Under the pieces are notes generated by a model. The model made no database searches, was not told where the DNA came from, and worked only from the letters and a program-made list of their open reading frames with translations. Source: Bacteroidales bacterium (GTDB lineage Bacteria > Bacteroidota > Bacteroidia > Bacteroidales > UBA932). From it: 64,000 nt of DNA. Positions 54,909 through 62,128 of the stretch are shown here, one piece after another; the stretch's first letter is position 1, and every line of letters begins with the position of its first letter. The stretch spans positions 1-64,000 of the forward strand of contig JAKSKK010000004.1 in the NCBI GenBank assembly GCA_024401745.1, written 5' to 3'. Position numbers and translations under genes: made by a program.

Positions 54909-56301
54909 GCTGACATTCAGCATTGGTGGCGTACACCCCAATGACAACAAGCGCGCCCGCGAGTGCGCCATAGAGGTTCTGCCTCTTCCCAAGACCGTCT
55001 ATGTATCAATGGCACAGCATCTTGGCGCTCCCGCCAAGCCCATCGTGGCAGTGGGTGACTTCATCAAGACAGGCCAGGTCATAGCCGAGCCCGGCGGATT
55101 CATCTCCGCCTTCGTGCATTCTCCCGCGACGGGTACCGTCAAGTCCATCGCTCCCCGCAAGGACCTGGCCGGCAACAATGTGATGCACATCGAGATAACA
55201 GTCAGCGAGGAGGAAATCTGGGCCGACGGCATCGACCTTTCCGACACTCTCGTCACCGAGATTCCTGAAGACAAGGCCGCTACCCTCGACAAGATCAAGG
55301 CCTGCGGCGTGGTCGGTCTCGGCGGCGCGACGTTCCCCACTCACGTGAAGCTGAATCCCGCTCCCGGCAGCAAGGCCGAGTGCCTGATCCTCAACGGTGC
55401 TGAGTGCGAGCCCTACCTTACCAGCGACTACCGCATCATGCTGGAGCGCACCAAGGAGATCGTGGTCGGCGCAGCCATCATGCAGAAGGTGCTGGGCGGC
55501 TGCAGGTGCGTCATCGGCATTGAGGAGAACAAGCCCGAGGCTATCGAGGCAATGAGCAAGGCTGTATCCGAGCTCGGTTACAAGGATATCAAGGTCCAGG
55601 TGCTCAAGAAGCGCTATCCCCAGGGCGGTGAGAAGCAGCTCATCGACGCTGTCATGAAGCGTCAGGTCAAGTCCGGTGCCCTGCCTATCAGCGTAGGTGC
55701 CGTAGTTCAGAACGTGGCCACCGCTCTTGCAGTGTACGAGGCCGTACAGAAGAACAAGCCTCTGATCACCAATACTCTCACCATCACCGGTGACTGCATG
55801 CCCGACAACCGTCAGCACAACTATCTCTTCCGCATAGGTGTCCCCCTGAGCTTCATCGTGGACTATGCAGGTGGAATTCCCGAGCAGGCCGCAAAGATGA
55901 TCAGTGGCGGTCCCATGATGGGAAGGGCCATCGCAAACCTCGACGCAGCTACTGTAAAGGGCTCATCTTCAGTGCTCTTCCTCAGCGAGGGAGCCACCAG
56001 GCGCAAGGCAGAGAGCAGCTGCATCCGCTGCGGCAGATGTGCCGACGCATGTCCCATGGGACTCGAACCCTTCCTGCTCCACCGTCTGTACAAGGCAGGT
56101 GACGTGGCAGAACTTGAGAAGGCCAGCGCACAGGACTGCATCGAGTGCGGATGCTGCCTTTACAGCTGCCCCGCAAACATTCCTCTTCTCGACCGTATAC
56201 GCCAGGCCAAGGGCATGGCACTCGGAGCAATCAAGGCACGTGCCGCTGCCGCAAAGGCCGCCGCTGAGGCTGCCAAGGCTGCTGCAGAAGCTAAAAAGTA
56301 A
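54901..56301 (+). CDS. rnfC: Rnf complex subunit C, NADH-binding
   Basis: The 466-residue subunit has the NADH/FMN-binding core (GVVGLGGATFPTHVKL, ILNGAECEPYLTSDYR), two 4Fe-4S motifs (CIRCGRCADACP, CIECGCCLYSCP) and an Ala/Lys-rich C-terminal helix. It passes electrons to NAD+. The length is normal. Confidence 0.97.
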   Translation: MNKLTFSIGGVHPNDNKRARECAIEVLPLPKTVYVSMAQHLGAPAKPIVAVGDFIKTGQVIAEPGGFISAFVHSPATGTVKSIAPRKDLAGNNVMHIEITVSEEEIWADGIDLSDTLVTEIPEDKAATLDKIKACGVVGLGGATFPTHVKLNPAPGSKAECLILNGAECEPYLTSDYRIMLERTKEIVVGAAIMQKVLGGCRCVIGIEENKPEAIEAMSKAVSELGYKDIKVQVLKKRYPQGGEKQLIDAVMKRQVKSGALPISVGAVVQNVATALAVYEAVQKNKPLITNTLTITGDCMPDNRQHNYLFRIGVPLSFIVDYAGGIPEQAAKMISGGPMMGRAIANLDAATVKGSSSVLFLSEGATRRKAESSCIRCGRCADACPMGLEPFLLHRLYKAGDVAELEKASAQDCIECGCCLYSCPANIPLLDRIRQAKGMALGAIKARAAAAKAAAEAAKAAAEAKK

Positions 56302-56307
56302 ACGATT

Positions 56308-57276
56308 ATGGAAAAATACCTGGTATCTCCCAATCCGCACATCCACGCGAACGTATCCACGTCAAAGCTCATGCTTGACGTGTGCATCGCGCTGATGCCT
56401 GCGATCATAGTGTCCGTCCTCTACTACGGATGGTCAGAGCTTCTCATACTCGGCGTGAGCGTGGTATCCTGCGTTCTCTTCGAGTGGGCAATAGCCAAGT
56501 TCCTCATGAAGAGGGAAGGCCATTTCTGCCTGTCGGCTGCAGTCGTGACCGGTCTGCTGCTCGCGATGAACCTGCCCAGCACGATCTCATGGTGGATCGT
56601 GATGATCGGCGCCCTCGTTGCAATCGGCGTGGCCAAGATGAGCTTCGGCGGCCTTGGACAGAACGTGTTCAACCCCGCCATCGTAGGCCGTGTGTTCCTT
56701 CTCATCTCCTTCCCCGCACAGATGACTGACTGGACGGTTCCCGCAGGATTCATCCAGAACGTCGATGCAGTCTCAGGCTCTACTCTCCTCGGCATGTTCA
56801 ACGAGGGTGGCCTTGCAGCAGTCGCAAACGTCGACTACCTCAAGACCCTCTTCCTGAACATCGGCGGTTCCGCAGGTGAGATCTCAGCCCTCGCTCTCCT
56901 TGCCGGCTGGGTATTCCTCCTTGTCCGCAAGGTCATCAAGCCCTGGATCACTCTCAGCATCTTCGCTACAGTGGCCATCATCGCCACCATATTCAACCTC
57001 TGCGCACCTGAGCTCTATACCGATGCGGCCTTCAACCTGCTCACCGGCGGTCTCATCCTCGGCGCCTGCTTCATGGCAACCGACTATGTGACCTCACCTA
57101 TGACTACAGTGGGCGGCATCATCTTCGGTGTGGGCATAGGCTTCATCGTGATGATGATTCGCTACTTCGGCTCATATCCTGAAGGAATGAGCTTCGCAAT
57201 ACTTATCATGAACTGCTGCGTTCCTCTTCTCAACAAGTGGTTCCACCAGCGTAAATACGGATACGGGAGGGCATAG
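56308..57276 (+). CDS. rnfD: Rnf complex subunit D, membrane flavoprotein
   Basis: The 322-residue subunit has eight to ten membrane helices, the start SPNPHIHANVSTSKLMLDV and the flavin-attachment region VDAVSGSTLLGMF, where a Thr binds FMN covalently in this family. The GYGRA tail overlaps nothing; rnfG starts 2 bp later. Confidence 0.96.
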   Translation: MEKYLVSPNPHIHANVSTSKLMLDVCIALMPAIIVSVLYYGWSELLILGVSVVSCVLFEWAIAKFLMKREGHFCLSAAVVTGLLLAMNLPSTISWWIVMIGALVAIGVAKMSFGGLGQNVFNPAIVGRVFLLISFPAQMTDWTVPAGFIQNVDAVSGSTLLGMFNEGGLAAVANVDYLKTLFLNIGGSAGEISALALLAGWVFLLVRKVIKPWITLSIFATVAIIATIFNLCAPELYTDAAFNLLTGGLILGACFMATDYVTSPMTTVGGIIFGVGIGFIVMMIRYFGSYPEGMSFAILIMNCCVPLLNKWFHQRKYGYGRA

Positions 57277-57278
57277 TC

Positions 57279-57854
57279 ATGGCAGCAAAATCTACACTCA
57301 AGAACATGCTTCTCTGCCTTACGGCAGTCTGCCTTTTCTGCTCAGCCATCCTCGCAGTGACCTACGCAGTCACCCTGGATCCCATCGCAGAGGCTTCCCA
57401 GGCAAAGACCAATGCTTCCATAGCAAGGGTCCTGCCTGCATTCAGCGGCAATCCCGAGCTTCTCTCAGTGAAGGTCGGCGATGTCGAGTATCCTTACTAC
57501 AAGACTGAAAGCGGCGTCGCAGTCCTTTCTACAGTGAACGGCTTCGGCGGCCCCCTCAGCCTGATGGTGGGCATCACAGGCGAGACTCCCGAGGTCTTCA
57601 ACACAGTGGTGCTCTCTCATTCCGAGACTCCCGGCCTTGGCGCAAAATGCGTGTCTGAGGACTTCTCAGCGCAGTTCAAGGGCTGGAATCCCGAGCAGAA
57701 GAAGCTTCAGGTCAGCAAGGACGGTGGTGACGTCGACGCCATCACCGCTTCAACCATAACCTCACGAGCATACACACTTGCAATTGCCAACGCCGTTGAG
57801 GCCTACAAGGCAATCGCCGGTACTAACGAAGAAGGAGGACAGGACAATGAGTAA
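57279..57854 (+). CDS. rnfG: Rnf complex subunit G, periplasmic flavoprotein
   Basis: The 191-residue subunit has one membrane helix (MLLCLTAVCLFCSAILAVTY) and an FMN-binding domain whose attachment motif is DAITASTITS near residue 155. SETPGLGAKCVSEDF is another family signature. It overlaps rnfE by 8 bp. Confidence 0.95.
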   Translation: MAAKSTLKNMLLCLTAVCLFCSAILAVTYAVTLDPIAEASQAKTNASIARVLPAFSGNPELLSVKVGDVEYPYYKTESGVAVLSTVNGFGGPLSLMVGITGETPEVFNTVVLSHSETPGLGAKCVSEDFSAQFKGWNPEQKKLQVSKDGGDVDAITASTITSRAYTLAIANAVEAYKAIAGTNEEGGQDNE

Positions 57855-58431
57855 ACTCGGTCTCATCACCAAGGGTTTTGTCAAGGACAACCCTACATTC
57901 GTGCTGGTTCTGGGCATGTGCCCTACACTGGCTACCACAACCTCGGCCATGAACGGCCTTGAGATGGGACTTGCTACAATGTTCGTCCTCATCCTCTCCA
58001 ACATCGTGATCTCGCTCGTGGCCCCCGTGGTTCCCGACAAGGTCCGCATCCCTGTGTACATCGTGATCATCGCCACCTTCGTGACAGTGCTCCAGCTCTG
58101 CATGCAGGCATTCGTTCCCGACGTATATGAGACCCTGGGTCTGTTCATCCCGCTCATCGTCGTGAACTGCATCGTGCTCGGCCGTGCAGAGGCCTTTGCA
58201 AACAAGAACTCAGTCGGCGACTCCGCTCTCGACGGCATAGGCGTCGGTCTCGGATTCACAATGTCGCTCACAGTCATCGGCATTGTCCGCGAGATTCTCG
58301 GCAGCGGCTCAGTCTTCGGCTGGAAGTTCATCCCCGGCGACGGCATCCTCGCGTTCGTCATGGCACCCGGCGCCTTCATGGTGCTCGGCTACCTCATGGT
58401 CCTGTTCAACAAGTATCTGGCTAAAAAGTAG
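57847..58431 (+). CDS. rnfE: Rnf complex subunit E, membrane subunit
   Basis: The 194-residue subunit starts at ATG 57847 (MSKLGLITKGFVKDNP); the frame is open 23 codons upstream inside rnfG. It has six membrane helices and the Cys motifs VLGMCPTLA and VNCIVLGRAEA, which with RnfA hold an iron-sulfur centre in the membrane. Confidence 0.95.
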   Translation: MSKLGLITKGFVKDNPTFVLVLGMCPTLATTTSAMNGLEMGLATMFVLILSNIVISLVAPVVPDKVRIPVYIVIIATFVTVLQLCMQAFVPDVYETLGLFIPLIVVNCIVLGRAEAFANKNSVGDSALDGIGVGLGFTMSLTVIGIVREILGSGSVFGWKFIPGDGILAFVMAPGAFMVLGYLMVLFNKYLAKK

Positions 58432-58437
58432 GAAGTC

Positions 58438-59037
58438 ATGGAATATTTACTCATCATAATCTCAGCGATATTCGTCAACAATATCCTGCTGGCCCAGTTC
58501 CTCGGAATCTGCCCGTTCCTCGGCGTATCGAGCAAGCTCAGCACCGCCACCGGCATGTCCGGAGCAGTCTGCTTCGTCATCACCCTTGCAACGGTAGTCA
58601 CATACCTGCTCAACAACTATCTCCTTGTGCCCCTGCACCTTGAGTTCCTGCAGACGATCAGCTTCATCCTCGTGATCGCTGCGCTCGTGCAGATGGTCGA
58701 GATTGTGCTCAAGAAGATCAGCCCGGGCCTCTATCAGGCTCTCGGAATATTCCTGCCCCTCATCACCACCAACTGTGCCGTTCTTGGCGTTGCACTTACC
58801 GTGGTCACCAAGGAGATGGCCTTCGGCGGCCCCGCACACATGATGAACCTCGGTGAGGCTACGGTATATGCCTTCGCGACAGCTCTCGGCTACGGTCTCG
58901 CAATGTGCCTGTTCGCCGGCCTTCGCGAGCACCTCGCCATGAATGATGTCCCCAAGGCCTTCAGAGGCCTTCCCATCGCGCTGATCACCGTCAGCATCAT
59001 GGCCATGGCATTCCTTGGTTTTTCAGGAATAGTTTAG
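58438..59037 (+). CDS. rnfA: Rnf complex subunit A, membrane subunit
   Basis: The 199-residue subunit has six membrane helices with FLGICPFLGVSS and TTNCAVLGVALT, the counterparts of the RnfE Cys motifs. It closes the operon in the order B-C-D-G-E-A. Confidence 0.96.
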   Translation: MEYLLIIISAIFVNNILLAQFLGICPFLGVSSKLSTATGMSGAVCFVITLATVVTYLLNNYLLVPLHLEFLQTISFILVIAALVQMVEIVLKKISPGLYQALGIFLPLITTNCAVLGVALTVVTKEMAFGGPAHMMNLGEATVYAFATALGYGLAMCLFAGLREHLAMNDVPKAFRGLPIALITVSIMAMAFLGFSGIV

Positions 59038-59045
59038 TAATTTTG
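59038..59045 (+). promoter_or_regulatory. -7 promoter box TAATTTTG
   Basis: TAATTTTG starts immediately after the rnfA stop and ends 43 bases before the ATG at 59089, giving the barrel gene its own promoter. Confidence 0.5.
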
Positions 59046-59088
59046 TCATTCACAACAACAGAAATTACAGTTTAACAACTTTATTATC

Positions 59089-59529
59089 ATGAAAAAGATC
59101 ATCGCTATCGCTGTCGCTCTCGTAGCATTCGCAGCAGTTGCAGTTGCACAGCCCAGGGCTATCGGTGCACGTCTTACCTACGGTGCTGAACTTTCATATC
59201 AGCAGAGCCTCGGTGCAAACTTCGCAGAGTTTGACCTCGGTATGGCACTTGGTGAGCACTCAGGTTTCACCATTTCAGGTATCTATGACTTCCTCTTCCC
59301 CGTTGGTTCAGGTTTCAACTTCTTCGTAGGACCTGGCGCACAGTTCAGCGCATACACCTTCAAGGAGGCAGAGAGCAAGGCTGGTATCGGCATCGGTGGA
59401 AACCTCGGTCTTGAGTATGAGTTCAGCGGAATTCCTTTCAACATTTCGCTTGACTACCGTCCCATGTGGAACTTCATCGGTTACTCAAACTGGAGCAGCG
59501 CAGCACTTTCATTCCGTTACAGATTCTAA
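59089..59529 (+). CDS. Small outer membrane beta-barrel protein
   Basis: The 146-residue protein has a signal peptide (IAIAVALVAFAAVAVA) and alternating strands (GFTISGIYDFLFPVG, FFVGPGAQFSAYTF, ISLDYRPMWNF) ending in LSFRYRF, with a terminal Phe. About eight strands are expected. It uses the expression-adapted codons (TCA, GGT) seen in the SusC/SusD genes, suggesting high expression. No specific function can be assigned. Confidence 0.8.
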   Translation: MKKIIAIAVALVAFAAVAVAQPRAIGARLTYGAELSYQQSLGANFAEFDLGMALGEHSGFTISGIYDFLFPVGSGFNFFVGPGAQFSAYTFKEAESKAGIGIGGNLGLEYEFSGIPFNISLDYRPMWNFIGYSNWSSAALSFRYRF

Positions 59530-59592
59530 TCTGAACGAACAGACAATAAAGGAGGCGATAGTTTCACGTCGAGACTGCTCGCTTCCTCCGGA

Positions 59593-59645
59593 GTCAAAAG
59601 AGTCGGAGATTTTGCCAGATTGCAAAGTCTCCGACTTCTTTTGAC
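59593..59645. repeat. Free copy of a near-perfect palindromic repeat
   Basis: GTCAAAAGAGTCGGAGATTT and onward (59593-59615) pairs with 59622-59645 around a 6-base loop, with one bulge and one mismatch. GGAGGC (59551) and GCCTCC (59648) may extend the stem. The arm pattern GTCAaAAGA..GAGATTTTGC is nearly the same as in the nfnB insert at 62529-62583. Confidence 0.8.
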
Positions 59646-59652
59646 CCTGCCT

Positions 59653-59991
59653 CCATCACGCCCTGCTGCAGGCCGTGGATGTCGGAGATCATGAATGCTA
59701 ATGATGATTCCTATTTTCGCATCGAGTAGACTGCAAATGCCGGCTCTGCTAGTCTACCGTAAGCAAAAGTCGAGGGAAGCCTTCCCGAAATGAGTTAGAC
59801 ACACTTTTTGAAACAGTACCAGTATCGGAAAAGGTGAAGTGGGAACTGGTGGAAGTGTTGAACATTTTATTATTCAAAAAAAGAGGAAGACCATTTTGGC
59901 CATCCTCAAAACATGAAAACATTTCATGCGGAAGCGCGAAGAATCCAATGGACTAATCAAGTCATAGGATGAACTTTGAAATGTCTTTTCA
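59653..59991. other. Gene-poor, AT-rich intergenic stretch with a possible ORF remnant
   Basis: No convincing gene is present. A plus-strand frame without an ATG (59753-59956) reads a helical segment, KVKWELVEVLNILLFKKRGRP, which could be a fragment of a mobile-element or DNA-binding protein but is too short to name. The short inverted pair GTAGACT/AGTCTAC lies near 59727-59758. Base composition falls towards the AT-rich island that follows. Confidence 0.35.
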
Positions 59992-60591
59992 TTATTTTAT
60001 AACAAATTGATTTGTCTGCCCATCTGGGAGAATTTCCGTCATATTTCCGGTAAGTAATTCTGTAACTTTATCGAGATGATAAAAGTACCAATCATCAAGA
60101 TCATCAAAACGAGCATTTGATACTTTGTATTTATTGAATAATGTTTTGACTTTAGACGTTGTAAATGTATAAAGTCTGCTTGGCAGCATAAAAATGTCCG
60201 AACCATCCCAAGTTGATGTGTCAATATCTACCCCATGGTACATTATGAAACCATCAGCCCGTTTACAAGTCCATAATTTTGAAGCATCAAGCCCTCCACA
60301 TCTTCCAGTAACGCCAATGCCACAATAATCAGCTATCTCATTGCCATCGAAATCAACAACACGTACCGGAAACTCACGCCATCCAGTTATTCCATGCTCT
60401 AACATAAGGTCTCTGACCCATGTACGAACCACTATTGGGCAAAGAGGAGTTGTATTAAGAATATCTGTCACCTTGTCTCCCCCAGACTTATCCTTGGTAT
60501 AAAGCACTTGAGTTGGGGCCAGTTCTGTATAGCCTCTGGCAAGATAATATAATTTTGAACAAGGATAGTCATTTGCTGTGGCAAACAACAT
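59992..60591 (-). CDS. Putative immunity protein of an RHS toxin (AT-rich)
   Basis: The 199-residue protein (ATG ending at 60591; a GTG at 60627 would add 12 residues) is cytoplasmic, with no leader. It contains REFPVRVVDFDGNEIADYCG, GVTGRCGGLDASKLW and DIDTSTWDGSDIFMLP. These recall polymorphic-toxin immunity proteins of the Imm11/Imm43 type, a call from memory and context. It lies just downstream of a decayed RHS toxin on the same strand, the usual toxin-immunity order. Its codons are much more AT-rich than the neighbours, indicating recent acquisition. The frame is intact although the toxin is not. Confidence 0.6.
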   Translation of the reverse strand: MLFATANDYPCSKLYYLARGYTELAPTQVLYTKDKSGGDKVTDILNTTPLCPIVVRTWVRDLMLEHGITGWREFPVRVVDFDGNEIADYCGIGVTGRCGGLDASKLWTCKRADGFIMYHGVDIDTSTWDGSDIFMLPSRLYTFTTSKVKTLFNKYKVSNARFDDLDDWYFYHLDKVTELLTGNMTEILPDGQTNQFVIK

Positions 60592-60642
60592 TGATAATGA
60601 CCTTTTGTTACTAAAGGAGTGAAACACTGTTTTAAATATTGT

Positions 60643-61107
60643 TTAAAAATTAATTTCAAATCCAAATCTCTTGGCTAATTCTTTTGTTTTGTTAAAATCT
60701 GCTCTATGCTTGGGCTCTTGTCGATATCTTCAAAACCCTTGAAAAAATCTTCCCATGCTTTATTGTATTGGTATGATGCTTTGCCATGAGCCTCAGATTC
60801 CCACCATGCGCCATATTATTGATCGTGAATGTCGATCCATGCATCCGTTAAGTGAGATGCAGCAGCGGCATCGTCCGATACCTGCATCATAGAGCCTCGC
60901 ACCTTAGTCTATGTGCGGGATTTCAGCTATGGCAGCCTGCTCCTCCTTGCCGGAGAAGCGCCACCTGTTTTCAATGAGCTGTCCGCCGACGGGGATCCTG
61001 TTGCCAAAGGTGTGGTAGTCATTCTCCTCGCACACTTCGCCCTCCTCGAGGTCCACCACGGCCCTGGTGCTGCCCAGATGGTCAGTGACAAATATAAACA
61101 TTTTCAT
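60643..61107 (-). pseudogene. Remnant of an RHS/YD-repeat toxin C terminus
   Basis: Minus-strand residues from 61107 read FVTDHLGSTRAVVDLEEGEV and RWRFSGKEEQ, then EIPHID, the conserved RHS core end. An in-frame TAA follows where a residue such as Phe is normal, and then GARLYDAGIGR, the rest of the RHS signature. After a frame change the sequence reads AWWESEAHGKASYQYNKAWE and SIEQILTK, and after another shift ELAKRFGFEINF before the stop at 60643. This is the tail of a variable toxin domain, perhaps of the HNH/DUF2380 type. Multiple stops and shifts make it a pseudogene. The large RHS body is missing. Confidence 0.75.
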
Positions 61108-61143
61108 AGAATTCTGGTCGGGTACTGCGATGCCTTCCGGTAG

Positions 61144-61221
61144 GATCTGCGTCTGAAGTTCAACAAGGCCGATTTCCAGCCTATGATTGACAGACTGAAG
61201 GAATTCGCGAAAGGGAAGTGA
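61144..61221 (+). other. Possible C-terminal gene fragment
   Basis: A plus-strand frame between two stops reads LKFNKADFQPMIDRLKEFAK and ends at TGA 61219-61221. It resembles the end of a cytoplasmic protein but is too short to identify, and the opposite strand is also open here. It may mark the edge of the RHS-related island. Confidence 0.25.
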
Positions 61222-61239
61222 ATTCAGCCCCTTTTTTTG

Positions 61240-61247
61240 TATCTTTG
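61240..61247 (+). promoter_or_regulatory. -7 promoter box TATCTTTG of nfnAB
   Basis: TATCTTTG fits TAnnTTTG, follows a T-run and ends 20 bases before the nfnA ATG at 61268. Confidence 0.55.
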
Positions 61248-61267
61248 AAAGATAAACTGACTTTCAG

Positions 61268-62128
61268 ATGTATACCATTCTTTCGAAAGAGATGCTCACG
61301 CCGAACATCTGCCGCATGAGGGTCAAGGCGCCTCGCCTTGCGTCATCGGCAAAGCCCGGCCAGTTCCTCATCGTGAGGGCTGACGAGAAGGGCGAGCGTG
61401 TGCCTCTCACCATCAGCGACTACGATGCCGCCGAGGGGAGTGTGACCATAGTGACCCAGAAGATAGGCGCTTCCAGCGCAGACATCATATCCTTTGAGGC
61501 CGGCGAGGCTTTCGCTGATGTAGTGGGCCCTCTCGGCCTCCCGTCAGAGTTCCTGAAGAAGAGCCCCGAGGAGCTTGCCGCTCAGCATTACATCTTCATT
61601 GCCGGCGGACTGGGCACAGCGCCCGTGTATCCGCAGGTCAAGTGGCTCCACGAGCACGGTGCGAAGGTCGATGTCATCATCGGCGCCCGCACCAAGGACC
61701 TCCTTATCTACACAGAGGAGCTTGGCGCAGTGTGCGATAATCTGTACATCTGCACCGACGACGGCAGCTGCGGCTTCCACGGCGTCGGTACCGCGCAGTT
61801 GGAGGCTCTGGTGGCAGCAGGGGAGAAGTTTACCCAGGCAGTCGCCATCGGCCCCATGATCATGATGAAGTTCTCGACTCTGACCTGCAGGAAGCTGGGA
61901 ATCCCCATCGTCGTCAGTCTGAACACCCTCATGGTGGACGGTACGGGAATGTGCGGTGCATGCCGCGTGACCGTTGGCGGAAAGACGCGTTTTGCGTGCG
62001 TCGAGGGCCCCGAGTTCGACGGCTATGAGGTCGACTTCGACGAGGCCATGCGCCGCCAGACGCAGTACAAGGCTGAAGAAGCAGCTGAAAATGAGCACCA
62101 TGTGTGCCGTATAGGGAGGGGAAAGTAA
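61268..62128 (+). CDS. nfnA: NfnA-like ferredoxin-NADP+ oxidoreductase subunit alpha
   Basis: The 286-residue protein is a ferredoxin-NADP reductase-fold flavoprotein. It shows the FAD-binding RVPLTISDYD, the NAD-binding FIAGGLGTAPVYPQ and a C-terminal 2Fe-2S region (DGTGMCGACRVTVGG, then CVEGPEFDG). With the next gene it forms an Nfn-type electron-bifurcating transhydrogenase that links NADH, NADPH and ferredoxin. Sulfide dehydrogenase or the small partner of glutamate synthase are older names for the same family. Its TAA overlaps the ATG of the next gene (TAATG). Confidence 0.9.
   Translation: MYTILSKEMLTPNICRMRVKAPRLASSAKPGQFLIVRADEKGERVPLTISDYDAAEGSVTIVTQKIGASSADIISFEAGEAFADVVGPLGLPSEFLKKSPEELAAQHYIFIAGGLGTAPVYPQVKWLHEHGAKVDVIIGARTKDLLIYTEELGAVCDNLYICTDDGSCGFHGVGTAQLEALVAAGEKFTQAVAIGPMIMMKFSTLTCRKLGIPIVVSLNTLMVDGTGMCGACRVTVGGKTRFACVEGPEFDGYEVDFDEAMRRQTQYKAEEAAENEHHVCRIGRGK

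Noticed and set aside
59753..59956. A transposase-like remnant reading KVKWELVEVLNILLFKKRGRP
   Set aside because: It has no start codon and is too short to match a family by eye; no terminal repeats or target duplication are seen around it.
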